A DNA stretch of 17,831 nt from Roseibacillus sp. (GTDB lineage: Bacteria > Verrucomicrobiota > Verrucomicrobiia > Verrucomicrobiales > Akkermansiaceae). Every line of letters begins with the position of its first letter. Position 1 is the first letter of the stretch. This document shows positions 1 through 9,448 of the stretch, one piece after another. The notes under the pieces were generated by a model, which saw nothing but the letters and a program-made list of their open reading frames with translations, did no database searches and had not been told where the DNA came from. The translations under genes and the position numbers were made by a program. The stretch is from contig PBTP01000065.1 of the NCBI GenBank assembly GCA_002729275.1, forward strand, positions 13,486 to 31,316. The letters are read 5' to 3'.

Positions 1-297
1 GCCAAAAGAGGTCCCGCGTCAATTGGCTTGGGATGTAATCCCTGATCCTTGCGCTCCTCGATCTCTCTTAGGTATTCCGAATACAAGTTCATGGATGCGA
101 CACCTGAATTCTACTCAATCAATGATGAATCGAGAAGTCAGGACTCTGGTTTTATCGTTTCAGCAAAAGAAGCAGCATCCGAAAACCCCCTCAGGAACGG
201 TCGAACGCCATGGGTTTGGCAGGTGATCCGCACTCTTTGCTCCTCACGCAGAGTCAATGAGCGTCGGTTCTGAATTGGAGCCTACCACTAGACGCCC

Positions 298-317
298 CAC
301 TCTTCGAGTGTCATTTT
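298..317 (+). terminator. Weak hairpin followed by a T-rich stretch
   Basis: CACTC (298-302) pairs with GAGTG (306-310) around a TTC loop and is followed by TCATTTT (311-317). The stem has only five pairs and the T run is interrupted, so it would be a weak intrinsic terminator for any plus-strand transcript entering from the left edge. It may be chance. Confidence 0.2.
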
Positions 318-387
318 ACATCGATCGCAACCAGGAAGGATTACGCGCCAGAATCCTCACCGCGGCCCACGATTGCACAAGGACACA

Positions 388-401
388 CAGGGTTAACCCT
401 G
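388..401. repeat. Perfect 14-bp palindrome downstream of purC
   Basis: CAGGGTTAACCCTG is a perfect inverted repeat with no spacer, beginning 32 bp past the purC stop codon. As RNA it could fold into a five-pair stem with a TTAA loop. As DNA it has the form of a dimeric protein-binding site. There is no T tract, so it is not a typical terminator, and its role is unknown. Confidence 0.35.
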
Positions 402-432
402 GGCATCGCTCAACTCTCGGCAGAGTCGTTCC

Positions 433-1485
433 TTAGAGTAGCGCGTCCAGGATCAGATTCGTGGATTCTATAATCCTTTGTTCCCTTGGGCGCAGATCTG
501 GAGTGAATGCTGTAGTCGTTAGATGCTGTAGACCTTCGATATATCGAACAGCGATTTCATTAGCCTGATCCTCCGAAAACTGCTGTCCCTTCTCCTTGAC
601 CATACCCCGGGCAAACTCCTTGGAAAAGGAGACCGGCTTACCGTCCCGCGTTAGCAATTCTCCTTCCTCGTCAATCCTCCAGAAGCGGGAAGAGTCCATC
701 GTGTATAGCTCATCTGCAGCTACGATTTCTCCCTCCGCGTTAATTCCATGTTCCGTCTTCGTATCTACGAGAACCATGCCCTTCTGCTTGAGATATTGTG
801 ACACCATCCCGAACGCCATGAGAGAGGCGTTCCGAATATGTACATATTGGTCAGAGCTACAGATTTTCTGCTCAATCAAGTAGGCTGCATCTATTGTCCG
901 GTCAACGGCCTCCTTCGTGCTCGGCGTATCCATCAGATATGGGAGAACCCCATTGGGTTTTAAATCGCCCAGAGTCACCTCATGACCTGCATAACTCATG
1001 CTCTCACCACCCTTCTCCTTCGCTGAAAGCCAATGCTGGTAGAGCGAAGTAGAGGTGGAGCTTTCGGCCATATAGAGACGAAGCACGTTCTCCAGCTGGA
1101 TCAGCTTCAGGTTTTCTGCAGGGATAACCGTCGATGATGGGGCAAGACCCTCAACTTCGAATTGAGAAGAGCCAAGCACCGGTTTGACCAGGCGGAGCAT
1201 GTGATCGTGATTGAATGCCAGAACCTGGTCCTTAAATGGAATCGCTCCCCTGTTCACATCATGAGTTGAGATGCGATTATTCCGGAACATTAAGCGAATT
1301 GGCTTCCCTGAAGTAGTTTTCAGGTCTGGACCGAAGACAGAGTCTGAGACCTTACCCTCGAGCACGGTCGTTCCCTGAAGCCTTGGAATCTCACCATCCT
1401 CAATCAGTTGCTTAACGGGTCGACCTTCATTCACGGAAGCTCCATGAGCCGCCACCAGTTCTCGTATTTCTTGCGCGCTTAACAT
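433..1485 (-). CDS. purC: Phosphoribosylaminoimidazole-succinocarboxamide (SAICAR) synthase, divergent form
   Basis: PurC joins aspartate to CAIR using ATP in step eight of de novo purine synthesis, in the cytoplasm. The 350-residue protein shows the family landmarks in order: LEGKVSD (42-48, ATP-binding strand), NNRISTHDV (69-77, for the usual DRISAFDV), IPAEN (121-125), VLRLYMAESS (134-143), TPSTK (187-191), LVDTKTEHG (239-247) and DELYTMDSSRFW (258-269). Several signature residues are changed: the first signature normally reads R-x3-[TA]-G-S and here the Gly is Glu; the second normally ends EFG and here ends EHG. It is longer than common bacterial PurC (about 240 residues) or the approximately 300-residue type, with about 40 extra N-terminal residues. 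The ATG is preceded closely by GAGAG. No other purine gene is nearby. It is divergently arranged with katG. The family call is firm; full activity is inferred. Confidence 0.88.
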   Translation of the reverse strand: MLSAQEIRELVAAHGASVNEGRPVKQLIEDGEIPRLQGTTVLEGKVSDSVFGPDLKTTSGKPIRLMFRNNRISTHDVNRGAIPFKDQVLAFNHDHMLRLVKPVLGSSQFEVEGLAPSSTVIPAENLKLIQLENVLRLYMAESSTSTSLYQHWLSAKEKGGESMSYAGHEVTLGDLKPNGVLPYLMDTPSTKEAVDRTIDAAYLIEQKICSSDQYVHIRNASLMAFGMVSQYLKQKGMVLVDTKTEHGINAEGEIVAADELYTMDSSRFWRIDEEGELLTRDGKPVSFSKEFARGMVKEKGQQFSEDQANEIAVRYIEGLQHLTTTAFTPDLRPREQRIIESTNLILDALL

Positions 1486-1505
1486 CTCTCAGATCAGCTT
1501 GTTGA

Positions 1506-1628
1506 AGTGCTACTATCAGATGCACTAGGAGTGGAGTCGAAAGTTTCATCCGCTCTCTTTCCACTCCATCACCAGCTCGTGGTGCGCAATCTCTGGCGGA
1601 GTTGTTCACAATTGCTGACATTGCACAC
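1506..1628. promoter_or_regulatory. Inverted-repeat cluster in the purC/katG divergent gap
   Basis: The 299-bp gap between the two divergent starts must hold both promoters. Four inverted repeats follow each other: AGTGC 1506-1510 with GCACT 1522-1526; GGAGTGGA 1528-1535 with TCCACTCC 1560-1567; CACCA 1570-1574 with TGGTG 1580-1584; and GTGCGCAAT 1582-1590 with ATTGCACAC 1620-1628 (one mismatch). They could be operators or a structured 5' leader of purC. I see no match to the OxyR, PerR or Fur consensus. A possible extended -10 (TGCTATGGT, 1640-1648) for katG has a CTGACA (1615-1620) upstream, but at 22 bp the spacing is too long. Confidence 0.35.
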
Positions 1629-1724
1629 TCGCAGAGAGGTGCTATGGTCCGCCCGAAGGCGATCGGTGGTCCCATCTCACCAGCGTTACTTCCTTCCCGC
1701 ACCGACGCAGGTAAGGGCGCTTAA

Positions 1725-3992
<2,268 letters not shown>

Positions 3993-4002
3993 GCGAATTC
4001 CA

Positions 4003-4920
4003 TCAGGGCGTATTGGAATCAGGACTTAAGCTTCTTTCTAGCTGCCCCAAGATCAACTCTGTCCTCTTCTTGTCACGAAACTGGGGTCCCCCGTGACCCG
4101 CCCCTGGTATCACCTGCAACACTGCCTCGAGGCCTGACTTATCATACGCAGCCTTAAGGCGCTCCCCGTGCTTTATCGGCCCGGGCTTATCGGCCTCACC
4201 GACCAGCAGGATAACCGGAGGATCGTCCGGGGAGATATGATTCGTCACGCTGGCCAGCCGCGCGAGGGCAATCTTCTCAGAGGGCTTACCCCCCAGAAGC
4301 TGGTACAGAGGGCTCGCTGGCTTATCCCAACGCTGGGGTGCGGTTATCGCATCGTGCTCGAGATCTGTCGGGCAATACATCCCAATCGCCATTTGCACTC
4401 GACTTGATTGATCTGAATTCCCTCCTACCCGGCCTTCTAACTCTTTGACCCCTCCACTGGTGGCCAGAAGCAAGGCAAGATGGCCTCCTGCAGAGGCTCC
4501 CGCCACCGCGACCCGCTCTGCCTTGAACCCGAGCGCATCCGCATGAGCCCGCAGAAAGCGGATCGCCCCTTTGCAGTCATGCAGAATGACAGGAAACTTG
4601 GCAGCATGACTCTTGCGGTATCCCACACTCGCTACGGCATACCCATGGCGGACAAGCCAGCGCACCTGACAACTTTCCTTGGAACCGGACCTCCAGGATC
4701 CCCCATGAAAGAAGACAACCAGATGAGGCCTGTCCTCCTTCTTCTTCGGGAAGTACAAATCCAGACTCAATGGGACATCATCCACCTCCGCAAAGACGAC
4801 TCCCCGGTAAATCCTCTCAGACTTAGTCTGCTCCACGATGGAGCCTTTAGGCCCTTGCTCCAGAGCACCCACCAAGGACGACAACAAGATGCAACCCAGA
4901 AGAGATAGCCGCAACATCAT
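4003..4920 (-). CDS. Secreted alpha/beta-hydrolase esterase (BD-FAE/acetyl-esterase-like)
   Basis: A 305-residue esterase with a Sec-type signal peptide (MMLRLSLLGCILLSSLVGAL). The oxyanion-hole motif HGGSW starts at residue 72. The nucleophile elbow GASAGG places the catalytic serine at 143. A likely acid is D244 in VGEADKPG and the catalytic histidine is H276 in GAGHGG, so the triad appears complete. The fold resembles carbohydrate esterases and feruloyl-esterase-like lipases encoded in polysaccharide-degradation loci, so removing acyl groups from a glycan is a reasonable inference; the substrate is unknown. Its ATG overlaps the stop codon of the upstream DUF1592-type gene by one base (TGATG), which implies translational coupling and a joint role. 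It is the last gene of the minus-strand block and ends 10 bp from katG. Confidence 0.85.
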   Translation of the reverse strand: MMLRLSLLGCILLSSLVGALEQGPKGSIVEQTKSERIYRGVVFAEVDDVPLSLDLYFPKKKEDRPHLVVFFHGGSWRSGSKESCQVRWLVRHGYAVASVGYRKSHAAKFPVILHDCKGAIRFLRAHADALGFKAERVAVAGASAGGHLALLLATSGGVKELEGRVGGNSDQSSRVQMAIGMYCPTDLEHDAITAPQRWDKPASPLYQLLGGKPSEKIALARLASVTNHISPDDPPVILLVGEADKPGPIKHGERLKAAYDKSGLEAVLQVIPGAGHGGPQFRDKKRTELILGQLERSLSPDSNTP

Positions 4921-7900
4921 CAGTTTTCCCGGAAAATCTGGCTCCTCACAACCAGTCGGACTAGTTCACGCAGGCGGTTGTCTCTCTTCTCCAATTCAGC
5001 AGTGATCCGGTCGAGTTCACCGCGGTCTACGGCCTCAAGCTTCCTTCCCGTAGCGTAGGTAAGCATCTTCTTTGTGAGACTTCTCACCACAAGCTCCTTC
5101 CTCTCCATCAGCATGCTCTTAAAATCTACGATATCCTTGATCTCTCTGCCGCTTGACAAGGTAGTCGCCGTGTCGATTGGCCCATTCGCCCTCCTGTAAC
5201 GGTCCCGCCAACGCCCCACCACATCGAAGTTTTCAAAGGCAAATCCCATCGGGTCGATTTTGCGGTGACAACTACTACACGCCTCATTTGCACGATGAAG
5301 ATCTAGTAACTCCCGGACTGTAGTAGCCTCACGGGTATCGGTGGGAAGAGGCTCGACATCGGGGGGCGGAGGAGAGGGCGGCGTCCCCAGAACATTTTCC
5401 AAGACCCAGACCCCACGGATAACAGGTGAGGTCTCCACGCCATTTGCTGTCGCGGTCATGACCCCTGGTTGAGTAAAAATTCCTCCACGCCCCCGCCCCT
5501 CAAGCTTGACCTTGCGAAGGCGTTCCCCCCGAATCCCCTCCCGCCGATAGATCCATTTCGCCAGCGTCTGGTTCATGTAGGTATAGTTGGAATCAATAAA
5601 ATCCTCGATCCGCCCATTCCTTTGCAGGATATCTTCGAAGTAGGTTGTCACCTGCTTCATGAGTAGAGGTTCGACCCTGAGATTCTTGTAGAACTGATAA
5701 TCACCACCTGAGGGCGGCATCTTCCCTAGCTTGTCCATCCGCAACCATGTAGAAGGAAAATGCCTGATGAAAGCGCCTGATCGCCGATCCCGGAGCATTC
5801 GCTCCACCTGACGATCCAGCTCAATGGGATCCCGCAACTTCCCCCTCCTCGCCAAATCCATGAGAGTTTTGTCCGGCATCGAGGACCAGAGGAAATAACT
5901 CAGGCGCGAGGCCAGCGCATAATCGTCAAGAGCACCAGGATCTTCCTTGAGGTAGAGAAATTGCGGCGAACACATCAGGGCGGCGTAGCCGTCCTGCATG
6001 GCCCTGATATAGGGCGGCACTGCTTCCTTCGGCTTTTTAGGCTGGGCCACATTGTGCAAGGGATCTTTCGAGAGCTTGACGTGAACTGAATTCGCTCCAC
6101 TCCATCCAGCCCGGAAACTGTTGTTTCCCCCATAAGCAAAATATTCGACCCGGATTACATGCTCCCCCTCGCTAAGCTCTACCTTGCGCTTCTTGAGTTC
6201 AGGGCCGTGCAAGCCGTCATGCAGGATCACCTCTTTCCCATCAATGAGTATCCTCGCACCATCATCCGAGGCCATTTCGAAGATATATTCGCCCGCTTTG
6301 GGCGCCTCGAGCGCGCCCTCAAATACCATCCCGAAATATTCCTTTCTGCCCGAAGCCCCTATATCAATGAAACCCTTCGGCAAGACCCCCTCGGAAACTA
6401 CCTTGAGAGCCTTGAAATCGGGAAGCTTATCCCACTTTCCTTCATAAACCTGGTAACGTAGATTCTTGATGCCTCCAGCCACTTTCACTACCGGACCTGC
6501 CTGCTGCTTCAAGACCAACTGCACATACGGCTCAATCTCACTTGGCTCGACCGGACGCCGGAAACACCGCTCAGCAAACGCTAGGAGAAGCCTTCGAACT
6601 TCATCCTCCTCCCCAGAGGCCTCCCCATAGAGAGCCGTGTGACTTCGTGGAGGCCAGGCCTCCAGCAAGGGTTCTACCTTAAGGCTGTGAATCCTGAGAT
6701 GAGGACCACGGTAGCCCCCCTTGAAAAGGAGGCGTGCCATATTCATTCCCCAGTTCTCATGACCCTCCTTGTCCGCATTCTTATCCGGCCGCTTGAAAAA
6801 CTCCGCAGGCATGAATTCCTCGACGATCTTCTCAGGCCGAACAATTTTTTCGGTGGGCCCGTTCTCCCAACCCAGCCAAGGAGTCCAAGTCTTGTCGATC
6901 CAGACCTCATGGGTAAACACCTTCCTTTTGCCATCGGCCGGGACGGACCATAAGGCCTCCGGCGTGGAGGTAGGCCCCGCAATTCCACCGTTTTTAGTAT
7001 CCGCAATATTGAGACAAAGCTGGAAAGGATCATTCTCATCGACTGAGATCACCTCCTGCCATGGATGCGTGGGATTGTGCCCCGACACCTCTACCGTTAC
7101 CTTGTATCTACCAGAGAGCCCTACCCCTCCACGCAGATCGGTGGGCGCCACTCGACCGTAACGCTCATATCCTACCGCCATCATTTCGTAGTCTTCCTCT
7201 AACTCCCGGGAAACTGTCTCAATCAGATTGCGCCCCTTACCCTTGACCAGATGGCCTGTGAAGTGGTGAGACTTACCCTCCGGCCTTGGTCCAAGCTCAG
7301 TTGCCTGCTCGAGAGTTTCCTCCACCGCGCCAAGAGTCAGCTTCAGGAGAAAGTCCGACATTACCAGGTGATCTCCTAGATTAAAGAATCCATCCTCCTG
7401 CTCATCCTCCGGGAAAAACCTCAGCGGATCATTGCCCGTTCGCTCAACACTCCCGTTTCCGTTGTTATCTACGAGACGGGATCCCGCCGCATCTGGCCGA
7501 TACTGTGGACCGTCGAGATAGAGTAAGTCCCGCAGGGTATTGCGTAGTTCATGGCGATTCAAACGTCGGATCACAGTCCGACCCCCAGTGCTACGCAGCT
7601 CGGAGTAAAAGGAGGCAAGCTCTCCTGTGAGCCGCTCCACGATCGGCGACCACTCCTCTTTTTCCGGCTGAAGGCTCTTGCGGGGTGGCATCTCGCCCAG
7701 ATTCAGCTGATCGAGGATATTCTGCCACGTTTCCAGAGTCTCGATCTCAGACAGGTCGGTTCCCAAGGTATCGAAACGATAGTCCCCCTTCTGCTTTTCC
7801 GCCCCATGGCAATCAAGGCAGTATTCCTTTAAAAAAGGGCGGATTTCACCAAGACTGTTCGCGACCACCACCCCCGGGAAGCCGCTCAGTGACAAAATTG

Positions 7901-7925
7901 CGATAGCGAACGGCCGGGCGAGCAT
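4920..7925 (-). CDS. Secreted DUF1587/1595/1592/1588/1585 cytochrome-like protein with internal PA14 domain
   Basis: A 1001-residue exported protein of the planctomycete/verrucomicrobial 'PSD1-type' family, whose biochemical role is unknown. After the signal peptide comes a planctomycete cytochrome c motif (C36-L-D-C-H40). DUF1587 follows (about 119-190, RRLNRHELRNTLRDLL), then a beta-rich stretch (about 270-430). The DUF1595 helices start at about 438 (FAERCFRRPVEPSEIEPY), are interrupted by a PA14 domain (about 520-615, EYIFEMASDDGARILIDG) and resume at about 637 (ALMCSPQFLYLKE). DUF1592 (about 665-790), DUF1588 (about 813-905, with a second CxxCH at 883-887) and DUF1585 (about 925-1000) complete it. 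PA14 domains often bind carbohydrate, which fits the locus. No clear ribosome site precedes the ATG. It starts 39 bp after the DUF1552 stop codon and is coupled to the esterase downstream. Confidence 0.93.
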   Translation of the reverse strand: MLARPFAIAILSLSGFPGVVVANSLGEIRPFLKEYCLDCHGAEKQKGDYRFDTLGTDLSEIETLETWQNILDQLNLGEMPPRKSLQPEKEEWSPIVERLTGELASFYSELRSTGGRTVIRRLNRHELRNTLRDLLYLDGPQYRPDAAGSRLVDNNGNGSVERTGNDPLRFFPEDEQEDGFFNLGDHLVMSDFLLKLTLGAVEETLEQATELGPRPEGKSHHFTGHLVKGKGRNLIETVSRELEEDYEMMAVGYERYGRVAPTDLRGGVGLSGRYKVTVEVSGHNPTHPWQEVISVDENDPFQLCLNIADTKNGGIAGPTSTPEALWSVPADGKRKVFTHEVWIDKTWTPWLGWENGPTEKIVRPEKIVEEFMPAEFFKRPDKNADKEGHENWGMNMARLLFKGGYRGPHLRIHSLKVEPLLEAWPPRSHTALYGEASGEEDEVRRLLLAFAERCFRRPVEPSEIEPYVQLVLKQQAGPVVKVAGGIKNLRYQVYEGKWDKLPDFKALKVVSEGVLPKGFIDIGASGRKEYFGMVFEGALEAPKAGEYIFEMASDDGARILIDGKEVILHDGLHGPELKKRKVELSEGEHVIRVEYFAYGGNNSFRAGWSGANSVHVKLSKDPLHNVAQPKKPKEAVPPYIRAMQDGYAALMCSPQFLYLKEDPGALDDYALASRLSYFLWSSMPDKTLMDLARRGKLRDPIELDRQVERMLRDRRSGAFIRHFPSTWLRMDKLGKMPPSGGDYQFYKNLRVEPLLMKQVTTYFEDILQRNGRIEDFIDSNYTYMNQTLAKWIYRREGIRGERLRKVKLEGRGRGGIFTQPGVMTATANGVETSPVIRGVWVLENVLGTPPSPPPPDVEPLPTDTREATTVRELLDLHRANEACSSCHRKIDPMGFAFENFDVVGRWRDRYRRANGPIDTATTLSSGREIKDIVDFKSMLMERKELVVRSLTKKMLTYATGRKLEAVDRGELDRITAELEKRDNRLRELVRLVVRSQIFREN

Positions 7926-7964
7926 CGGATGGATTTACTGGGGCCAGGAGCTCTTAACACCTTA

Positions 7965-9233
7965 CTACGCCTTCCATTCAAGTCCACGGAGCGTACTCGT
8001 GCTGGAGCCAAACTGGTCTACTTCGAGGCCACTATTCTGAAGAATGGAGAGAAGCAGATTCGCGGCAGGAACCCTTTGAATGTCTTCCTTAGGGTAAACT
8101 TTGTGCTCCCCGTGCTTGAAACCACCCCCCGCAAGAACAAGCGGCAGGTTCTTGGTCTGATGCGTACCTGCCGCCATCCCACATCCATAAAGAATCGCGG
8201 TATGATCAAAAAGAGTGCCTCCATTGATAGGATCCTCCTGCTCTTTAAGGAGGTCAATCAGGTAGGACATCATTGACACCTGATAACCCTCAATCTTCTT
8301 GAGAGCCGCTACAGGCTCAGGCCTCTCCCCGTGATGGGAAAACCCATGATACCCCCCATTAAGCCCAAAATCTCCATTGGCAAACCCGCTCACCATCGTG
8401 ATCGCCCTCGTGGAATCAGTCTGTAGGGCCAACGCGATCATCTCGATCATGACCTTCAGTTGCTCCGCGGTTCCGTTTCCAGGATTGGGCTCCTTGACAT
8501 CTGTTTTCGGCTTTGGCCTCTCGAGCCAGGGCTCCTGCTGCACGATTTTCTTCTCCATCGTGCGCACCGAATCAAAATATTCCTCGAGCTTCGTCTGATC
8601 TTGTTTTCCAAGCGTTCTACTCAAACTCTTTGCCTGCTCGCCCACCACGTCCAGAATACTGGAGTGACGCTTAAAGCGCTCTCCGGACGAGGCCTTTTTC
8701 TCGGCGTTGTCTTCGAGGAACATTGCGCGATAGGCGGCCCTCATGTCGATGGAGGGCACCTGCACCCCGGTCCGGGTGAAGCTCAGAAGGTTGCGCTCCC
8801 GCACTCCCAGGGTCATGGAGGGAAACCGAGTCGCAGCGCCGTGATGCTCTGCAAGCTTCTGGTCAAGGCTGATGTTGCCCTCAGTATAGTTGTGGGCGAG
8901 GACCGGGCGAACTCCGCTGAGGAGAACTGGCACTCCTTGATGACCCCCGGTAAATCCGTGATCGAGATTGGAAAAAACCGTGAAATCCTTCCGGTGTTTT
9001 TCCAGCGATTTTAAGGTCTCTGGCATGTCATACTTCACACCAACCTGCGTCTCGTTTGGAAAGAATCCCTTCTGGTAGACCCCGTAATTGTTGGAGAGAC
9101 ACACGAACCGCTTCACCGGGCCGGTGGCCGCCCGAGCTGCCCGGGCGGTTGGAATCATTGCCTCAAGCATGGGCAGGGCCATCGCTACACCACTCCCACG
9201 GAGGAATGTTCTTCGATTCAAGGGACTTCGCAT
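7965..9233 (-). CDS. Tat-exported DUF1552 protein
   Basis: A 422-residue protein of the DUF1552 family, almost always encoded next to DUF1592-type proteins in Planctomycetota and Verrucomicrobiota; its reaction is unknown. The N-terminus is a twin-arginine signal (N-R-R-T-F-L-R-G, residues 6-13) with a hydrophobic stretch and an Ala-rich cleavage region, which implies folding with a cofactor or partner before export. Family landmarks include CLSNNYGVYQKGFFP near residue 45, HRKDFTVFSNLDHG around 85-98, and NGGYHGFSHHG and TAILYGCGMAAG later. The start is fixed: an in-frame TAG lies two codons upstream of the ATG, and the Tat motif requires this start. The Shine-Dalgarno GGAGG lies 18 nt upstream inside a hairpin loop. 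It opens the DUF1552-DUF1592-esterase operon after a long structured gap. Confidence 0.93.
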   Translation of the reverse strand: MRSPLNRRTFLRGSGVAMALPMLEAMIPTARAARAATGPVKRFVCLSNNYGVYQKGFFPNETQVGVKYDMPETLKSLEKHRKDFTVFSNLDHGFTGGHQGVPVLLSGVRPVLAHNYTEGNISLDQKLAEHHGAATRFPSMTLGVRERNLLSFTRTGVQVPSIDMRAAYRAMFLEDNAEKKASSGERFKRHSSILDVVGEQAKSLSRTLGKQDQTKLEEYFDSVRTMEKKIVQQEPWLERPKPKTDVKEPNPGNGTAEQLKVMIEMIALALQTDSTRAITMVSGFANGDFGLNGGYHGFSHHGERPEPVAALKKIEGYQVSMMSYLIDLLKEQEDPINGGTLFDHTAILYGCGMAAGTHQTKNLPLVLAGGGFKHGEHKVYPKEDIQRVPAANLLLSILQNSGLEVDQFGSSTSTLRGLEWKA

Positions 9234-9264
9234 AACCTAACCTAGTGGTAACCTCCCTAGGTTA
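9234..9264 (-). promoter_or_regulatory. Hairpin presenting the ribosome binding site of the DUF1552 gene
   Basis: On the minus strand TAACCTAG (9264-9257) and CTAGGTTA (9245-9238) form a perfect 8-bp stem, with an 11-nt loop containing GGAGG (9256-9252), the best Shine-Dalgarno sequence of the gene. The stem ends four nucleotides before the ATG. In unfolded RNA the ribosome site would lie 18 nt from the start codon, farther than usual, so folding could change both spacing and access. This suggests translational control; the direction of the effect is unknown. Confidence 0.5.
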
Positions 9265-9290
9265 ACCCGCCGCAGGTCCTAGACCAGCCC

Positions 9291-9370
9291 TGAATTCTCA
9301 CGCATCTGAGTGATCGAATTCACTGAATCTACTCAGATTCGGCACCAAGAAGCCCTTACTCTTCCTTGGT
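9291..9370 (-). promoter_or_regulatory. Bulged hairpin and mutually exclusive stems in the DUF1552 leader
   Basis: ACCAAGAAG (9344-9352) pairs with CTTCCTTGGT (9361-9370) as a 9-bp stem with one bulged base and an 8-nt loop. Next to it, ATCTGAGT (9304-9311) pairs perfectly with ACTCAGAT (9331-9338). That pairing competes with GAATCT/AGATTC (9325-9330 with 9335-9340), AGTGA/TCACT (9309-9313 with 9320-9324) and TGAATTC/GAATTCA (9291-9297 with 9316-9322). Overlapping alternative stems are what a switching leader RNA would show. No T tract follows any stem, so I do not call a terminator. Confidence 0.4.
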
Positions 9371-9371
9371 A

Positions 9372-9425
9372 AATACCCTCCTCTAGCCGCTTATCTTTAG
9401 GGTATTCTGGGCAGATACAGCGGCT
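9372..9425 (-). promoter_or_regulatory. Pseudoknot-like RNA element between tspO and the DUF1552 gene
   Basis: AGCCGCTTATCT (9385-9396) pairs with AGATA-C-AGCGGCT (9413-9425), giving 12 base pairs with one bulged C and a 16-nt loop. The loop contains AGGGTATT (9399-9406), which is perfectly complementary to AATACCCT (9372-9379) outside the stem. On the minus-strand transcript the order is stem 1a, loop, stem 2a, stem 1b, stem 2b: an H-type pseudoknot layout, or two alternative structures if the short 5-nt connector cannot span stem 1. The element begins 24 nt after the tspO stop codon. It matches no riboswitch class I can name. Confidence 0.5.
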
Positions 9426-9448
9426 GTCGCGGAACTTCTCGAACCCTC

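Larger units (their letters stand above)
1..432. other. Left-edge region without a convincing gene
   Basis: No reading frame here resembles a protein family I recognise. Plus frame 2 is open from the left edge to a stop at 224-226 and could be the tail of a gene starting outside the window, but its composition (runs of Ser, Arg, Pro, Gln) looks non-coding. A second short plus-strand frame ends at 273. The minus strand, downstream of purC, has no long frame. The only structured elements seen are a small hairpin at 298-310 and a perfect palindrome at 388-401. It is probably intergenic or decayed sequence. Confidence 0.4.

Noticed and set aside
23-273. Two overlapping short plus-strand reading frames near the left edge
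   Set aside because: They overlap in different frames, have no ribosome site, and their residue composition looks non-coding. The first could be a tail of an off-window gene, but nothing identifies it.
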